64,000 nt of DNA, from assembly GCA_030141605.1 (NCBI GenBank), contig JAQGDQ010000772.1, forward strand, positions 34,034 to 98,033, read 5' to 3'. The first letter of the stretch is position 1. Every line of letters begins with the position of its first letter. This stretch comes from Tubiluchus corallicola. Taxonomy: Eukaryota; Priapulida; Priapulimorpha; Priapulimorphida; Tubiluchidae. The notes beneath the pieces are model-generated. The model ran no database searches and was not told the origin of the DNA. It saw only the letters and a program-made list of their open reading frames with translations. A program made the position numbers and the translations under genes. Shown piece after piece: positions 1 to 19,739 of this stretch.

Positions 1-218
1 CTAATATGCATTGTAATGAAATTACCACTATCTGTCCTGAAAGTAGAAATATGTGGTTTGTAATATAAATTTTAATAAATTCTAAAATAGTTTCTTGACT
101 GTAGTAGTAATGATGTACGCAGGTCGGATGCAAAAAAATCTTCATTAGGCCGTTCTGTACTTGGCTTCTTGATCAAACTGCATGTGACCCGGCTAGACAG
201 ATAATTTGCACACCCCTG
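1..218. mobile_element. hAT-type MITE, right part only
   Basis: Runs into the window from the left and ends in GATAATTTGCACACCCCTG at 218, the inverse of the CAGGGGTGTGCAAA terminus. It is nearly identical to the right half of the complete copy at 13118-13576. The left terminus is outside the window. Confidence 0.8.
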
Positions 219-375
219 GTTTAAACCTCCTAAGGTACATTGACAGATAATCACATAATTCATATTCGTACCTATTTAAAAAAAAATTTCACTCTTTAAG
301 GCTCACTCAAAATCGTAATTACATATTATGTTTTCCTTTCTCAACTTTCAGGTTTATTGCTCTTATACCATTGCT

Positions 376-1196
376 ATTATTACATCATTTACTTCATCCT
401 TATTTACATTAAGTTATCTACAGAAGCATGCATAACTATAATCATTTTTTCATTTAAGTAAGGTGAGTGTGTTAATGACCGTATGGTCGTACACTCACCT
501 CGCACTACTCAAATTATTACATCATTTACTTCATCCTTATTTACATTAAGTTATCTACAGAAGCATGCATAACTATAATCATTTTTTCATTTAAGTAAGG
601 TGAGTGTGTTAATGACCGTATGGTCGTACACTCACCTCGCACTACTCAAATTATTACATCATTTACTTCATCCTTATTTACATTAAGTTATCTACAGAAG
701 CACGCATAACTATAATAATTCATTTAAGTAAGGTGAGTGTGTTAATGACCGTATGGTCGTACACTCACCTCGCACTACTCAAATTATTACATCATTTACT
801 TCATCCTTATTTACATTAAGTTATCTACAGAAGCATGCATAACTATAATCGTTTTTTCATTTAAGTAAGGTGAGTGTGTTAATGACCGTATGGTCGTACA
901 CTCACCTCGCACTACTCAAATTATTACATCATTTACTTCATCCTTATTTACATTAAGTTATCTACAGAAGCATGCATAACTATAATCATTTTTTCATTTA
1001 AGTAAGGTGAGTGTGTTAATGACCGTATGGTCGTACACTCAACTCGCACTACTCAAATTATTACATCATTTACTTCATCCTTATTTATATTAAGTTATCT
1101 ACAGAAGCATGCATAACTATAATCATTTTTTCATTTAAGTAAGGTGAGTGTGTTAATGACCGTACGGTCGTACACTCACCTCGCACTAGTCAAATC
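376..1196 (+). repeat. Six-copy 137-bp tandem array with a hairpin in every unit
   Basis: Units begin near 376, 513, 650, 783, 920 and 1057 (137 bp; the third is 4 bp shorter). Each contains a 40-nt inverted repeat (first one 461-500): outer arms AGGTGAGTGT / ACACTCACCT around an inner palindrome GACCGTATGGTC. Units are nearly identical, implying recent expansion. The last unit continues into a retroelement-like 3' tail. Confidence 0.95.
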
Positions 1197-1270
1197 ATTT
1201 TATTTAAAGTTTATTAATGTGTTTGATATTGTATTTTGATGTGTGAAAATAAATTCATAGTTCATAGTTA
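1181..1270 (+). mobile_element. Non-LTR/SINE-like 3' terminus after the 137-bp array
   Basis: Ends in AAATAAATTCATAG followed by a second TTCATAG, a short-period tandem 3' tail as seen in CR1/L2-type elements. The same sequence follows the single hairpin unit at 11640-11725, so array and tail belong to one mobile family. Confidence 0.65.
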
Positions 1271-1689
1271 TATAACTTTCAGTGTTATTTAAAGCCTGCA
1301 TGGGTTCGTCCCAACTCGGAGACACTTATATTCCGCAAGAGGACGCTACTGAATGTATAGCAATACTAAAAGTCAAACAGTTTTTCTCTATAAATGCACA
1401 ACGCAACACAAAACAAACATAAACGTCATCACGGCGTGCGTGGGAATCTGCATTGAGAAAATCGTTTTTTTTTCGTTAATAAATATTGCACGCTTCCCCC
1501 TAAGTACAATGTTTTCAAAAGGAACTGCATTCAGCATGCCGTTTCCATGGAAACCTGAAATCATGTGATCAACAATCGCTGCTATTTTAATCAGTTGATT
1601 ACGTACAATGGGAAGCCCAGGAATCATTAGATCGTGGAACTTCTGACCAAAAAAGCTTGTTCATAGTAAAAATAAAACGTTATTTAGAA

Positions 1690-2125
1690 CAAAGTAAACA
1701 AAGGCATCGCAAAAAACTTTGCGTATAAATACACGCATCATCAATAATACGCGAACATTCTACCTAGTCCTCATTTATAACACAAAGCCCGTAACATCTA
1801 GCCTACTGTTTGTCTGTTTATCTAACGCAAAGCCAGCAGCAGCAGCTTTTACTGAATTAAAATTATAGGCAGAGTACAATGGAATGACGTCACAACAATG
1901 GCATTGCGTAAGCAGTTTTCTAAGCGAAAACTGCCGAAAATAGAATATGTAATTAACTCGCCAGTACTCCTCTCAGTGGACCTGCCCTAAAATATAGCCC
2001 ACATCATCATGTAGCCCCGTTCTTCCTCTTTCTGATGAGCCATATATCTCCTTCCGAGAGTCCCACCAGGCGCTGCTAGAACGTTTTTTCCGCAGACTGT
2101 TTGGTCAAAATTTCGAAAAAATCGT
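1690..2125 (+). repeat. Dispersed repeat A (inverted copy at 48840-49215)
   Basis: Shares long stretches in inverse orientation with 48840-49215, including the GCAGCAGCAGCTTTTACTGA block, GAATGACGTCA versus TGACGTCATCC, and the GGCGCTGCTAGAACGTTTTTT end. It lies between two direct copies of TCAGTTGATTACNNACAATGGGAAG (about 1590 and 2200). No coding capacity; probably a nonautonomous DNA element. Confidence 0.7.
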
Positions 2126-2994
2126 AAATCGTAAAATCGTTTGCCAAAAAAAACATTTAGGATGATATTAAAAACCCATCAAAAGACCGAACTGATGGAT
2201 CAGTTGATTACAAACAATGGGAAGACCTGCTTGCCAAAAAAAGGACTTACAATGATCCGTTACTACAGAAGAGAGTCCACAGTCATTAACTAATCAATTC
2301 ATATTATTATCTCAAGATTTCATAGAAAATGTTCACAAGTTACAGAATTTGGAATTAGCATTTCATTTTAAATCATCAAAAAAAATGAAATCATTTAACA
2401 AACAAGGACCTAAATTTACAACTCTGGATGGCACATCTAGTCCACAAAGTTTGTAATAAAATACTGCTATTTAAATAATTATAGTTTATCAATCAATTAG
2501 CCATCACTTATTTTATTGACTATAATTTTGTCAGTATTTTTGGAGAAACAAAAGAAAAACCAATAAAGATTAAGTTTAACTATCAAACAAATGAAATTCG
2601 ATACAATAAAAACCACTAACAAGGTGTAAATACAACCAACTCATATCACATATACAACCAACTTTCTTGCCATCTGTTCAGACTTCACTAAAAAGCTTCA
2701 ACATGCTCACAAAAAAGAACAAATGCCATCTCTCCTAGGCTGCAACTAAAAGTGTGATTGCAAGACGTCTATCATAGATTTCAAGAGCATTTCATACAAA
2801 ACCTAAAATGAGGCACAAAAGTTCACCACCAGAAAAACCAGTATGGTTATTGGTCTAGGGCCAATTGGTAAATGAATCTTGTACCATGAAAAACTGGCAG
2901 CTCTATTCTTATTCTAAACAGTTAGAGACAATAGACTGCAACAGTAACAAAACTGAAGCACTTCTTAAGCAAATCCTGAAGGACGAGTAATTTT

Positions 2995-3180
2995 GTGTTT
3001 TCGGTAGTGATCAGTTTGGCTGCGCAACTGTTTTTTGTTGCGTAATACATTGCACCTGTTCGTTATGTGGCACTTATATAAAACCTGCCCTCAATAACTG
3101 CCTGTGGTGTGTTATAAAATGCGCCCTTTACATGAATATGAAAGTATACACATTTTCCGAGGAGAATAAGATTTTTTTAT
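2995..3180 (+). repeat. Dispersed repeat B (inverted copy at 60020-60200)
   Basis: TGCACCTGTTCGTTATGTGG through TGTGGTGTGTTATAAAATGC matches the inverse of 60075-60165 with a few differences. Noncoding; class unknown. Confidence 0.65.
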
Positions 3181-5999
3181 AAAATGTGACGCCCTCAAAC
3201 TTCGGCACCCTAGGCTGTTGCTTAATTAGCCCATTGGTTAATACGCCCCTGTGCAATTTACATAGGTTGCACACGAAGGCTGAGAAATAATTTCACATAC
3301 AGATGTCAGAGAAGTGTTGTTAAACTCACTCTCTACATGATCTTGTGTTTCCTGTAGTGATCATAACCATTTTGATTTAAAAGCAGTGAAAAATTTTTAT
3401 ATATGAACTTATAGATTTGTTCTTCCGTGTTCACACGAGAAAAGGACACCGTGAACTACAGAATGCGACTCTCTTGGCCTCTGTTCACACTTCACAGCGT
3501 CGTTAGTCATCTTACAGTAGCATGGCTTTAGAACTGCTGTAGCTCAGTTGTTACTATGAAATATTCTTCTAATATTATATTCTCCTTGGTCATTTGTAGA
3601 TACACAATGTTTGTTTTGTTGTCACTAATAATCTTGTTCAGCTCTGCTATTTTGCTGACTCTAACCTAGTCTAGTTTCTCAATGCGAATTTGTGAAGCTA
3701 CATTACGCCATCGCCGTTTTGTTCTTTGGAGGTTTTACTAAATGAAGCCAGTACACAGGCCCACCTTGTTCTCTGAGCTGTTTATTTTGTCACGTCCCGA
3801 CATGGATCAAAAAACCCCAGATCTGGTTTTCCAGGATTCAGCAGTCATATTCTTATTCTTTTATCTTCATCCTCCGCCTCCTCCTGATCTTCCTCATCAT
3901 CCTCACCATCCTCATCATCACCACCGCCACCATCATCATCATCATCATTGTTCCTTGGAAGTTTTACCGACTGGCTCTAGTCCTCACTACATTCACAATT
4001 TTGCTAACGTGAAGATTTGGCGTCCTCATCTGCTAAAGTTATGGATAATTATTATTATTATTATTATGGATAATGAGAGCATCCAACATACAGTCCAATG
4101 CTTCTGCGAAATCGTTGGAAAACTGCTAAATGATTAATTCGCTTGAGCACTCCATAGATCTCCGTCGGTAATGATGTTCAATATTACCCTTGGGCATAGC
4201 TGGCTTTCACCGACGACTAATTTTCATAGATCACCTAAGGTGGAAAGCATCTGGAATACATGGGATAATCCGTTTTCTATCTTAGAAATGAAATTCTGCA
4301 TTGAAGAATTTTGCGAGTAGCAAAATCGCCCAATAAACAGGACATGGAAAAATAGGTTCGCCAATGAATGCACTCACATCTAAACATTCTAAACACAGTT
4401 TTCTAGAACTGTTACTTTATAGTTAGTCAGCTCTCAAGCAGTTGAAAGTACTCACTTCCATGCTACTGGTTTCGAATAACAATGACACAATACCTGAATA
4501 TTCTTCAATCATAGTATACGACTAACAATTTAACTCATAACAACTGCTAACAAGGCCATTAAAATAATGTGATCATTTTATATACTGCCTGTGCTTCATT
4601 AAGCTCTACCTAGAATTTCTACACTGAGTGGCAGAACAAAAAAAAAACATGGAAATATAATTACTGTCTTCCGGTACTAATTACTTATCAATTTCCTTAA
4701 TTTAGTGACATCTCAGCTGCAGCTCCAACATTTGCACTAATTTCACACAAGAAAGGCCTTGTACCTTGAGGTTCCGTTTCATGTCTCATCGGCTACATAT
4801 TTTAATCATCTTTTTCGTGTAGCTCTGTTTACCTAATAATTCTGCTGAACTTGTGTTTTGTGAGAATGCTCACAGGACCATCAAAACTGAAAGTCTTTGA
4901 AAACATCAATACCTTGGGTAGAGAATTATTCATTTCAAACTTGCGAGACCTCATTCTGTATTATATCATAGCTTTCAAAACAAACGAACCACATGGTATG
5001 GCGGTTGTCCGTTTAGAAAACGAATCTATGACCCTAATTGTTTAATTTAACAAATTTATCCAATTTTCTAAGTTCGCTCGCTTATAATTTGTCAAAAAAT
5101 ACGTAGATACTCTTACGCACCAATTCAACAGTCAATCGGTTAAATCATAAATTATCCTATCACAGTTGAGGATCAGAGCAAATAAATTATTAAACCTCAT
5201 CTACTATAACATGATTACCATAGCAGTATCATTCAGCAAGCTGTACACGCATGTATATTGTAAGTATATATATATATATACTACTACCTACTACTAAGAA
5301 ACCTACTTAAAGGCTTCTGAATTTCAAAATAAAAAATAGTTCACAACTTCGCATAATTATATTTAAAGAGAATGAAAAAATATAATGTTACTTCACCCAG
5401 ACTGACAATTATTGACAGTTTTGTATTTGTCTTAATAAGACACTAATGGCTTAGTATTTACAGTGAAAACATTCAAACAGACATGAAACTCTTTAACACG
5501 TTCTAAATATCTTAAATTCTCTAGCTTTCCACCTGCTGATACTGAATGTTGATATTATACATGCTAACCTGCTGCGTAGTGCATAGAATGCATATGTTCA
5601 AGGGCTGGTGGTCTGAAATCGTTTTGATGAGCAACACAACAAATGAAGGTTGAAAAAATACGAATGATCACATTGCTTAAATGAAAAAATTAAAGCTGTA
5701 ATGATATTCTATTGTTAAGCTATAGAAGAAACCCATCCCAGCCATTCAGTGTTAATAATAGGCCAAACTATTGAAACCTTTCAGTGCTCTGAACTGTATA
5801 AAAAGCCCTTATAAAAGCAATTTTAACAGTTTTATCATTTCTGCCACAAAAAAATTTAGAAACTTACATTGTTGTTTTGTTAAACATGTAATAACGAAAA
5901 TAATTTAATAATCTAACAAAAAGTGAACAGTTTCAATTACTGTAAGGTTGTTAGCTCTCCATAAAGCTGCTTTGCTTAAAGAACAAGACAACACTTTAC

Positions 6000-6240
6000 T
6001 TACATAAAGCTAAAAAAATGCTTCTTGAAATTTTGTATCACCTACAATCCTACATGCTGTCTTACTGCACACAGGGCTTGTGTCAGCAGCAATGCTGTAA
6101 AAAACTTTAAAATTTAAACTCTCCTGATGATTGTTAGGAGCAGCCATTCTGAGTTTGAAACGAGTTTTAACATTGCGTAAAGGCAGAAAAAATAATGACA
6201 GCATACGTAGCACAGTCTTCAATAACTAAACAAAAGTATA
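6000..6240 (-). repeat. Dispersed repeat C, divergent copy 1
   Basis: Contains TTACATAAAGCT, the CACAGGGCTTG(C/T)GTC block, a TTTAAACTC segment and CAGCCAT in the same order as the copy at 26090-26400. Noncoding. Confidence 0.6.
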
Positions 6241-6579
6241 AATTAAATTATTTTGTCAACAAATTTATGAATATGTTTTTAGTGAGTCAATGCTGCACAA
6301 TGGAAATGTGAATCGGGACATTTTACCCCGATGGCGCAAACCTTTTAAATTACGAAGAATTTCATTTTCTAGTTACAGAAGTCTTTCAAAGAGCGAAGCA
6401 TAACGCAAAGTAATATAACTTTGTACTTTTTTGGGATATACTTTAAAATTGTTTAAAGCTTCTTGCCCTTAAAGAGAATCGCAATTGTGTCCTAAAACCC
6501 GCTTAGATGACTATTTTGTATACTTGCACGTTTTTTGTGTACTTTCCTTAAAAATCATCTGTTATTCTGATGAACTTAC

Positions 6580-14603
<8,024 letters not shown>

Positions 14604-14800
14604 GTTCCGATTCATCTATCTTTGACATTTTCAGCGAGATCTCGTGAGTCGTGATAACCAGCGAGATTTGTGAGGTCATCAGCGCTCAGCAACCGCAATC
14701 GTCTGCGCTCAGCCGCTCCAACGAGATTCTACTAAGAAGCCATCTAGTTTCGTACACAGAATCTGTAAATTCTGTACAGTTAGTAAATTGTAGCTCAGTT
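14604..14800 (-). promoter_or_regulatory. Probable CaMKII 5' UTR / proximal promoter
   Basis: The 200 bp upstream of the CaMKII ATG are less AT-rich than their surroundings and contain several CpGs and a repeated AGCGAGAT motif (about 14633 and 14661). No further exon or clear TATA box was recognised. Placement rests only on position and composition. Confidence 0.35.
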
Positions 14801-16257
14801 CAGTTCAGTTCCGGGCATTAAACCTTCTTGTATCAGGGTGAGCTTATAGGGAAAAAATCGCTACTTGGCTGAAAAAGAAAAAAGGCACTTGACGCATAAT
14901 TATGTAAACTTGCTACGCCTTTTCATTATAATTTTTTATCACTTCGTTCACTTGGTGTCTGTGTCTAAAGACACACCTTAGCTTGAAACCTTAAGTTTTC
15001 TCTTTAAAAACATTTTTCGTCGTTACATTTCCTACCGTAGTTTAAAATGTAAGTCGGCCTGTGTGTAGTTGATCACCGCTCAGAGCCATCTATCATCCTA
15101 TCAGAAATAATGCTGCAAACGGCGTAATAATGCTAGTACGATATTACACAAATTAAAAAAAGCAATAAAAAAATAAGTGTTTAAGTTTTAAGCATCATAC
15201 TCAAATCATTAACTCCATGGCATGCATGCCAACAAGTAGAAATGCGAATTTGAACAGTAGCAAATCGATGATACATACTGCTAATTGCATGTAAATTTTT
15301 AATGTATTCCTTATTATACTGATTAAAATTTTCAAATTTAGTTTTTATTAGCAGTAAATGGCCGTTTATGCCCTGATTAAGTGCGATATTTGACTGAGAC
15401 TGGCCGTTTACAGCTACAGTGATTATAATTTTGCTTCTGGGGAAAAACAGTGCAAATTGAAAACATATTCTATTATAGTTTTTCCAAAACACATAAACAG
15501 ATGATGTATAGGTGGGGCAGAGGATGCTAAAAAACTTTTTCAATCTGAAATCATTTCTACATGACAAAGGTCAGAACGTTTGAACTATCACGAATAGAAA
15601 CAGACCCCTGTTAGTCATTTTATGTGGCTATGGAAATAATTATTATGGGGAAGGCATCTAGGAGTTTTTGTATATGAGTAGTAAAATTAAAAGTTAAATT
15701 TTTTGCAGATTGTCTTATGTAATGTTTCCTTAAGTAATTAACTATAGGTCAGTTTCTGAATGTTCGAAACCTTCAAATTTGTTATTAGTGATGAAAATAA
15801 TAAAAAAATCATTTAGACTGTATGTAATCATGGCATATCAACAAAAAATTTTAATTTTCACTTTCCCTTCTTATTATTATTCAATATAAATTTGTGCATC
15901 ATCTTATCAAGTTCAAAAGAAGTAACTGGATATTGTTCATGGTGACTAATAATAATTATTAAGATCTTCGAATCAAGAAAGAAAAATGTGAGAAACTTGT
16001 GCTGCATCATTTTCACAGGATATCTAGATCAGTGTCTGACCCGGGTAGCTGACTGGATAAAGCACGTTTCTCAATAACTTCCCATTTCAGAATTATGTTT
16101 TTAATTTAACAAGTGTAAAGTGTAACGCCCAAAAGTAAAAAAAGGGTAAGAAATAACAACCGTCTGGTTCTGAATGAATAAATCTATGAAGTATGATTAA
16201 TTCTGTACGAACTGATATTCATAACAGAATTTTAATGACTGTGACAATACGATGTAT

Positions 16258-16335
16258 ACCGAATTCCATCACCATCATCATCACCATACGCCCGTCACGT
16301 CTATTGTCGACATTGGGCAGGCAGAATTCGAAAAA
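16258..16335 (-). mobile_element. Repeat end with (CAT)n and GGGCAGGCAGAATT core
   Basis: (CAT)n followed by GTCTATTGTCGACATTGGGC and AGGCAGAATT. The same order recurs at 50150-50250. Read on the other strand this is a conserved body followed by a (TGATGG)n-like tail, as at SINE/LINE 3' ends. Confidence 0.6.
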
Positions 16336-18298
16336 GTTACGCCAGTGCCTTGTCAGCACCATTTCCGATTTATCTTAATAGTTATCATGATTAATCAATA
16401 GTTGGAATACTGTGCATTGTCAAAACCAGTAAGTCTTTGTTATGTACCCGTCGAAGCTATTTATTTTTCTCCATCTTAGTACTTAACTATTTGCATGTAA
16501 AAACGTAGTTTATCTCTAGATTGTTCGCTAGCCGTCTGGCGGTGACATGTAGAAGTTCTGATTACTGGAACGTTTGTAATGTACACTTAGGTTGAGAGGT
16601 GTTATGGAACTTTTATGGATGGATCTGCCCACCACTTGTCATGTTGCCTTTTAAATTGGTTTGGATGTCTTGCATTTCTAACCTGTGTGCCCAGCTTGTT
16701 CCAGTCACTGACAACCCGGAAAGTGAAACAGATCTTGTTGTTGCGTGAAGGTTTAGAGATCTTAGTCTTACGCCCTTCACCCCCATACTTGAAAGTAACG
16801 TTCGGGATTTAATTTAGTTGTTGTGAAAATCATAACAAAGTTGCAATGAAACATAAACCAGAAAAAGTATGAAGCTTTGCGCCAAATTTGCTTGCAAGTC
16901 AAGACAAGTCGCTCAGCGACGCAACACCTACACACTGAAAGCAGTACAGCACTGCAGTAAGCGCTGGGCAGACGCCAGACAATTTTTTCCGGTGACTCTA
17001 CTGAGCGCCATCTCTGGGAAACATAAGCAAAATATAATGAAAAGTCATAGATGTGTATCCTGCTAACTCTGAACCTAAAGGCTATGTAGGCTATACCTAA
17101 TTACCTATAAGGCAATGGAAGAGGTAATGTCCCTTGATGATGAGGTTCAGCTGCAGTAAATTAACTCGTCGATTAGGCCTTGCCTTTGAATGAAGGTTTC
17201 TGACTTGCAATGTGCCAAAGTGGTAAAAGAAAAGTAGTTTATAATATAATTCATTTACCCTTTTTGTAGATACATCATTAATTGTTATGGGATTTCAGGT
17301 TCAACTGCAGTAATAATGTAACTGATTACTAAACTTATATTGAGAAGAAAAGGAGATAAACAAGAAGCAGAATGAATGAATGAAACAAAATAAAACAGCG
17401 AATTAATAATACAAAAAAGAACAAAAATTCAAAAAAGGAAAGAGAATGTAACCAAAAAATCGTTCATATCCAAAACAAGAAAATTGAAAATAACGGCAAA
17501 ATGTATTGAGAAATTTCGGTAAAAGAAAAGGAATGAAAGGGAATTACCAGAAAATTATTAAAAAAAAGGCCGTTTTCATCGTCTGTGATCATCTTTAACA
17601 GCTGTTACAACAGCAGCAGCAGTAATGCAGCTGGTGATGAGGTGGTAGTTGCTATTGCTCTTGTTGTTTATAATATTACTTTATATTTAAAAAACTAAGA
17701 CAGATTGTAATTGTATACAGACTATAGTTAGTTAAGGCTAAAATAGTGCAAGTAAGCGTGTGAAAATTGGAATAAAAATAAGTCTGATGAGTTCACGCAA
17801 AACAATCCGCACCTACCGGATCTGTTCATAGACATGTAGTAGCACTTTACACCTGAGAAATAGTACTAGTATCTTAATTAAAAGGCAAAATCGTACAACA
17901 GAACCTAGCCAGAATAAATCACTGATATCGTTTTAAAACAGACAATGATTCTCCAACACTATTCTTCCAGAACAACAAATACGTTGAGAAAGTTGAGAAA
18001 AAGAAAAGGAACAGAAAAAAGAATAATTGTTTTTAGATTGGGCATCAGAGCTACACAAAATGAAGTAAATGGCTTTTGTCAGGGAGCACCGACAGGTATA
18101 TGGATGCAGAAAACCTCTGCCACTGTTCATAGATCCATAACTTGGGATCAATGGGCAAAACAAGACGAATTTTTACCCATTCTCAAACACCTTGCCACTA
18201 ATTTAATTACCAACCTTCAAAGATTTTATCAAGTATAAGAATTCATTGTTTTGCTCCTTCACTAGCTACCTACGTTGTGCTACTGCATTTTAAAATTC

Positions 18299-18830
18299 TT
18301 AACGGAAGACCGGACAATTGTTTAGACTCAATCTTATTTTATTTATTTTCCAAAATTTACATTTTTTTGCTTACAAAAGTTAATAATTGTTCCTTATATT
18401 CGAATAATCAGGTTAGAAAGTTAATTAACGGCAACCGAACACAGCTATTGCTTACGTCAGAAACTAACCACAGTTTATGCAATGGCAGTTGTCTTCCCTT
18501 GCGCATCAAGCACATTTGCATAAGTGTTACAGTACTGTTTAAACGTATGATGTCACGAAAAATGGGCTTTACATCATATGACGCCAGAAACTAACACTAC
18601 AGTTCATGATCATGCTTATCACGGTACCGCTTTCTATTTGTCGGCTACACGAATGTGACAAAAACGTGCTGCTGTCAATCTTAGTAGATTCATTGAGTCG
18701 CATTTGAGTATCCGAGGTAATTATTATTTAATCTAAGCTTTGATTTAAAAAAAGCTGTTGTAGTTTTCAATATTTTAGGGCATTCATTATTCTGAACAAA
18801 TGTTTACACAATCATCCGGTTTTCCTTTAA
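18299..18830. mobile_element. MITE family D, copy 1 (inverted relative to 36702-37245)
   Basis: Termini TTAACGGAAGACCGGACAAT and CCGGTTTTCCTTTAA are imperfect inverted repeats. The interior matches 36702-37245 in the opposite orientation (including AAGCTTTGATTTAAAAAAAG and GTTAATTAACGG). No convincing transposase. Confidence 0.75.
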
Positions 18831-19739
18831 AATTATGTGCAATGCACATCATGCTTCAGAATGAGAGAAATGTGCATTTGTGCGTGAGAATGCTAAATAT
18901 TGTGTAACAGCCTGGTTATACCAACACCAGTGATGCAACAGTACTATTAGGCAATTATAAAGATCTTTGGAAAAACGGAAATTGGTTATAATATTTGAAG
19001 AATTTCTTAGGTTTAAATTAAAGAATCCATTAATCATGTATTATACAGCATGATTTACAACAGCAATATTAATTGCCGAAAGATTACAACAGTCACGGGC
19101 GTAATAGCCTCTCCTTTTTGCAAAGCACAAATATAAATTTAATTAATTAAGTGATACTAACAGTAGCTTTTAATTCTTGGTTTCACACAGAAGACATCTC
19201 GCGTGCTCTTGTGTACACTGGTGGTGCATTTGAAAGATTTGACAGACCACTGACAAACATGTCAGCTGTCTTCTAATCGATATTTACGTCTTTTTAACAA
19301 AGGTAGCTCATGTTGTTTACTGTTTCTGTGAATATGGAAGTGGTAAAATACGGGAATGCATTGTACAAACAGTTACGTAACTTCTGTAAGCAAATGCAAC
19401 CCAACAATTATGATCATTAATTCAGAACTATCTCCCCGACCATGATAAATCCGAGGAAAATGTTTTCAGATATTAAAAAGCCTCAAATGCTTTATCATAG
19501 ATCATATAATTATATAACCAAGATATAAGTCATTTGTACAGTTTCAACAATACTCTCGTGTCGTGTGAATCCAATTTTCATTCTCATTTTCGTGTTATGT
19601 CTTCACACCTTTCTGTCATAATTATTTCTCCTACCTCACACAAATTATCTTTTATTCCTGCACTTGCACATTTTCTTTTCTGTTTGCGTTAATTATTGGG
19701 TCTGACCTCTACAATTTCACCATTTTGGACAGTCCAGAT

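Larger units (their letters stand above)
1..6579 (-). other. CaMKII intron 3 (partial)
   Basis: Noncoding stretch downstream of CaMKII exon 3. It holds a hAT MITE end, a 137-bp tandem array, and copies of three dispersed repeats. Between about 2230 and 2990 and between 3300 and 6000 I see only AT-rich sequence, a CAT/CCT-rich low-complexity patch (3860-3945), a short (ATT)n (4049-4064) and a short (TA)n (5266-5280). No exon resembling kinase subdomains beyond III was found. Confidence 0.7.
14801..19739. other. Intergenic region between CaMKII and the first LINE
   Basis: No conserved gene recognised. It holds a CAT-repeat element end (16258-16335), AT-rich DNA and the MITE at 18299-18830. The 128-codon minus frame at 15181-15567 and the 97-codon plus frame at 17945-18238 match nothing I know and lack flanking splice or coding signals. 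Confidence 0.6.

Noticed and set aside
3742-4137. 131-codon frame with His/Pro runs
   Set aside because: Follows a CAT/CCT low-complexity tract in CaMKII intron 3; nothing recognisable outside the runs.
15181-15567. 128-codon minus-strand frame upstream of CaMKII
   Set aside because: No motif I recognise, no splice or promoter support; left as unknown, not called a gene.
16021-16085. Possible tRNA-like head (GGGTAGCTGACTGGATAAAGC)
   Set aside because: A-box-like part only; no B box at the right distance.
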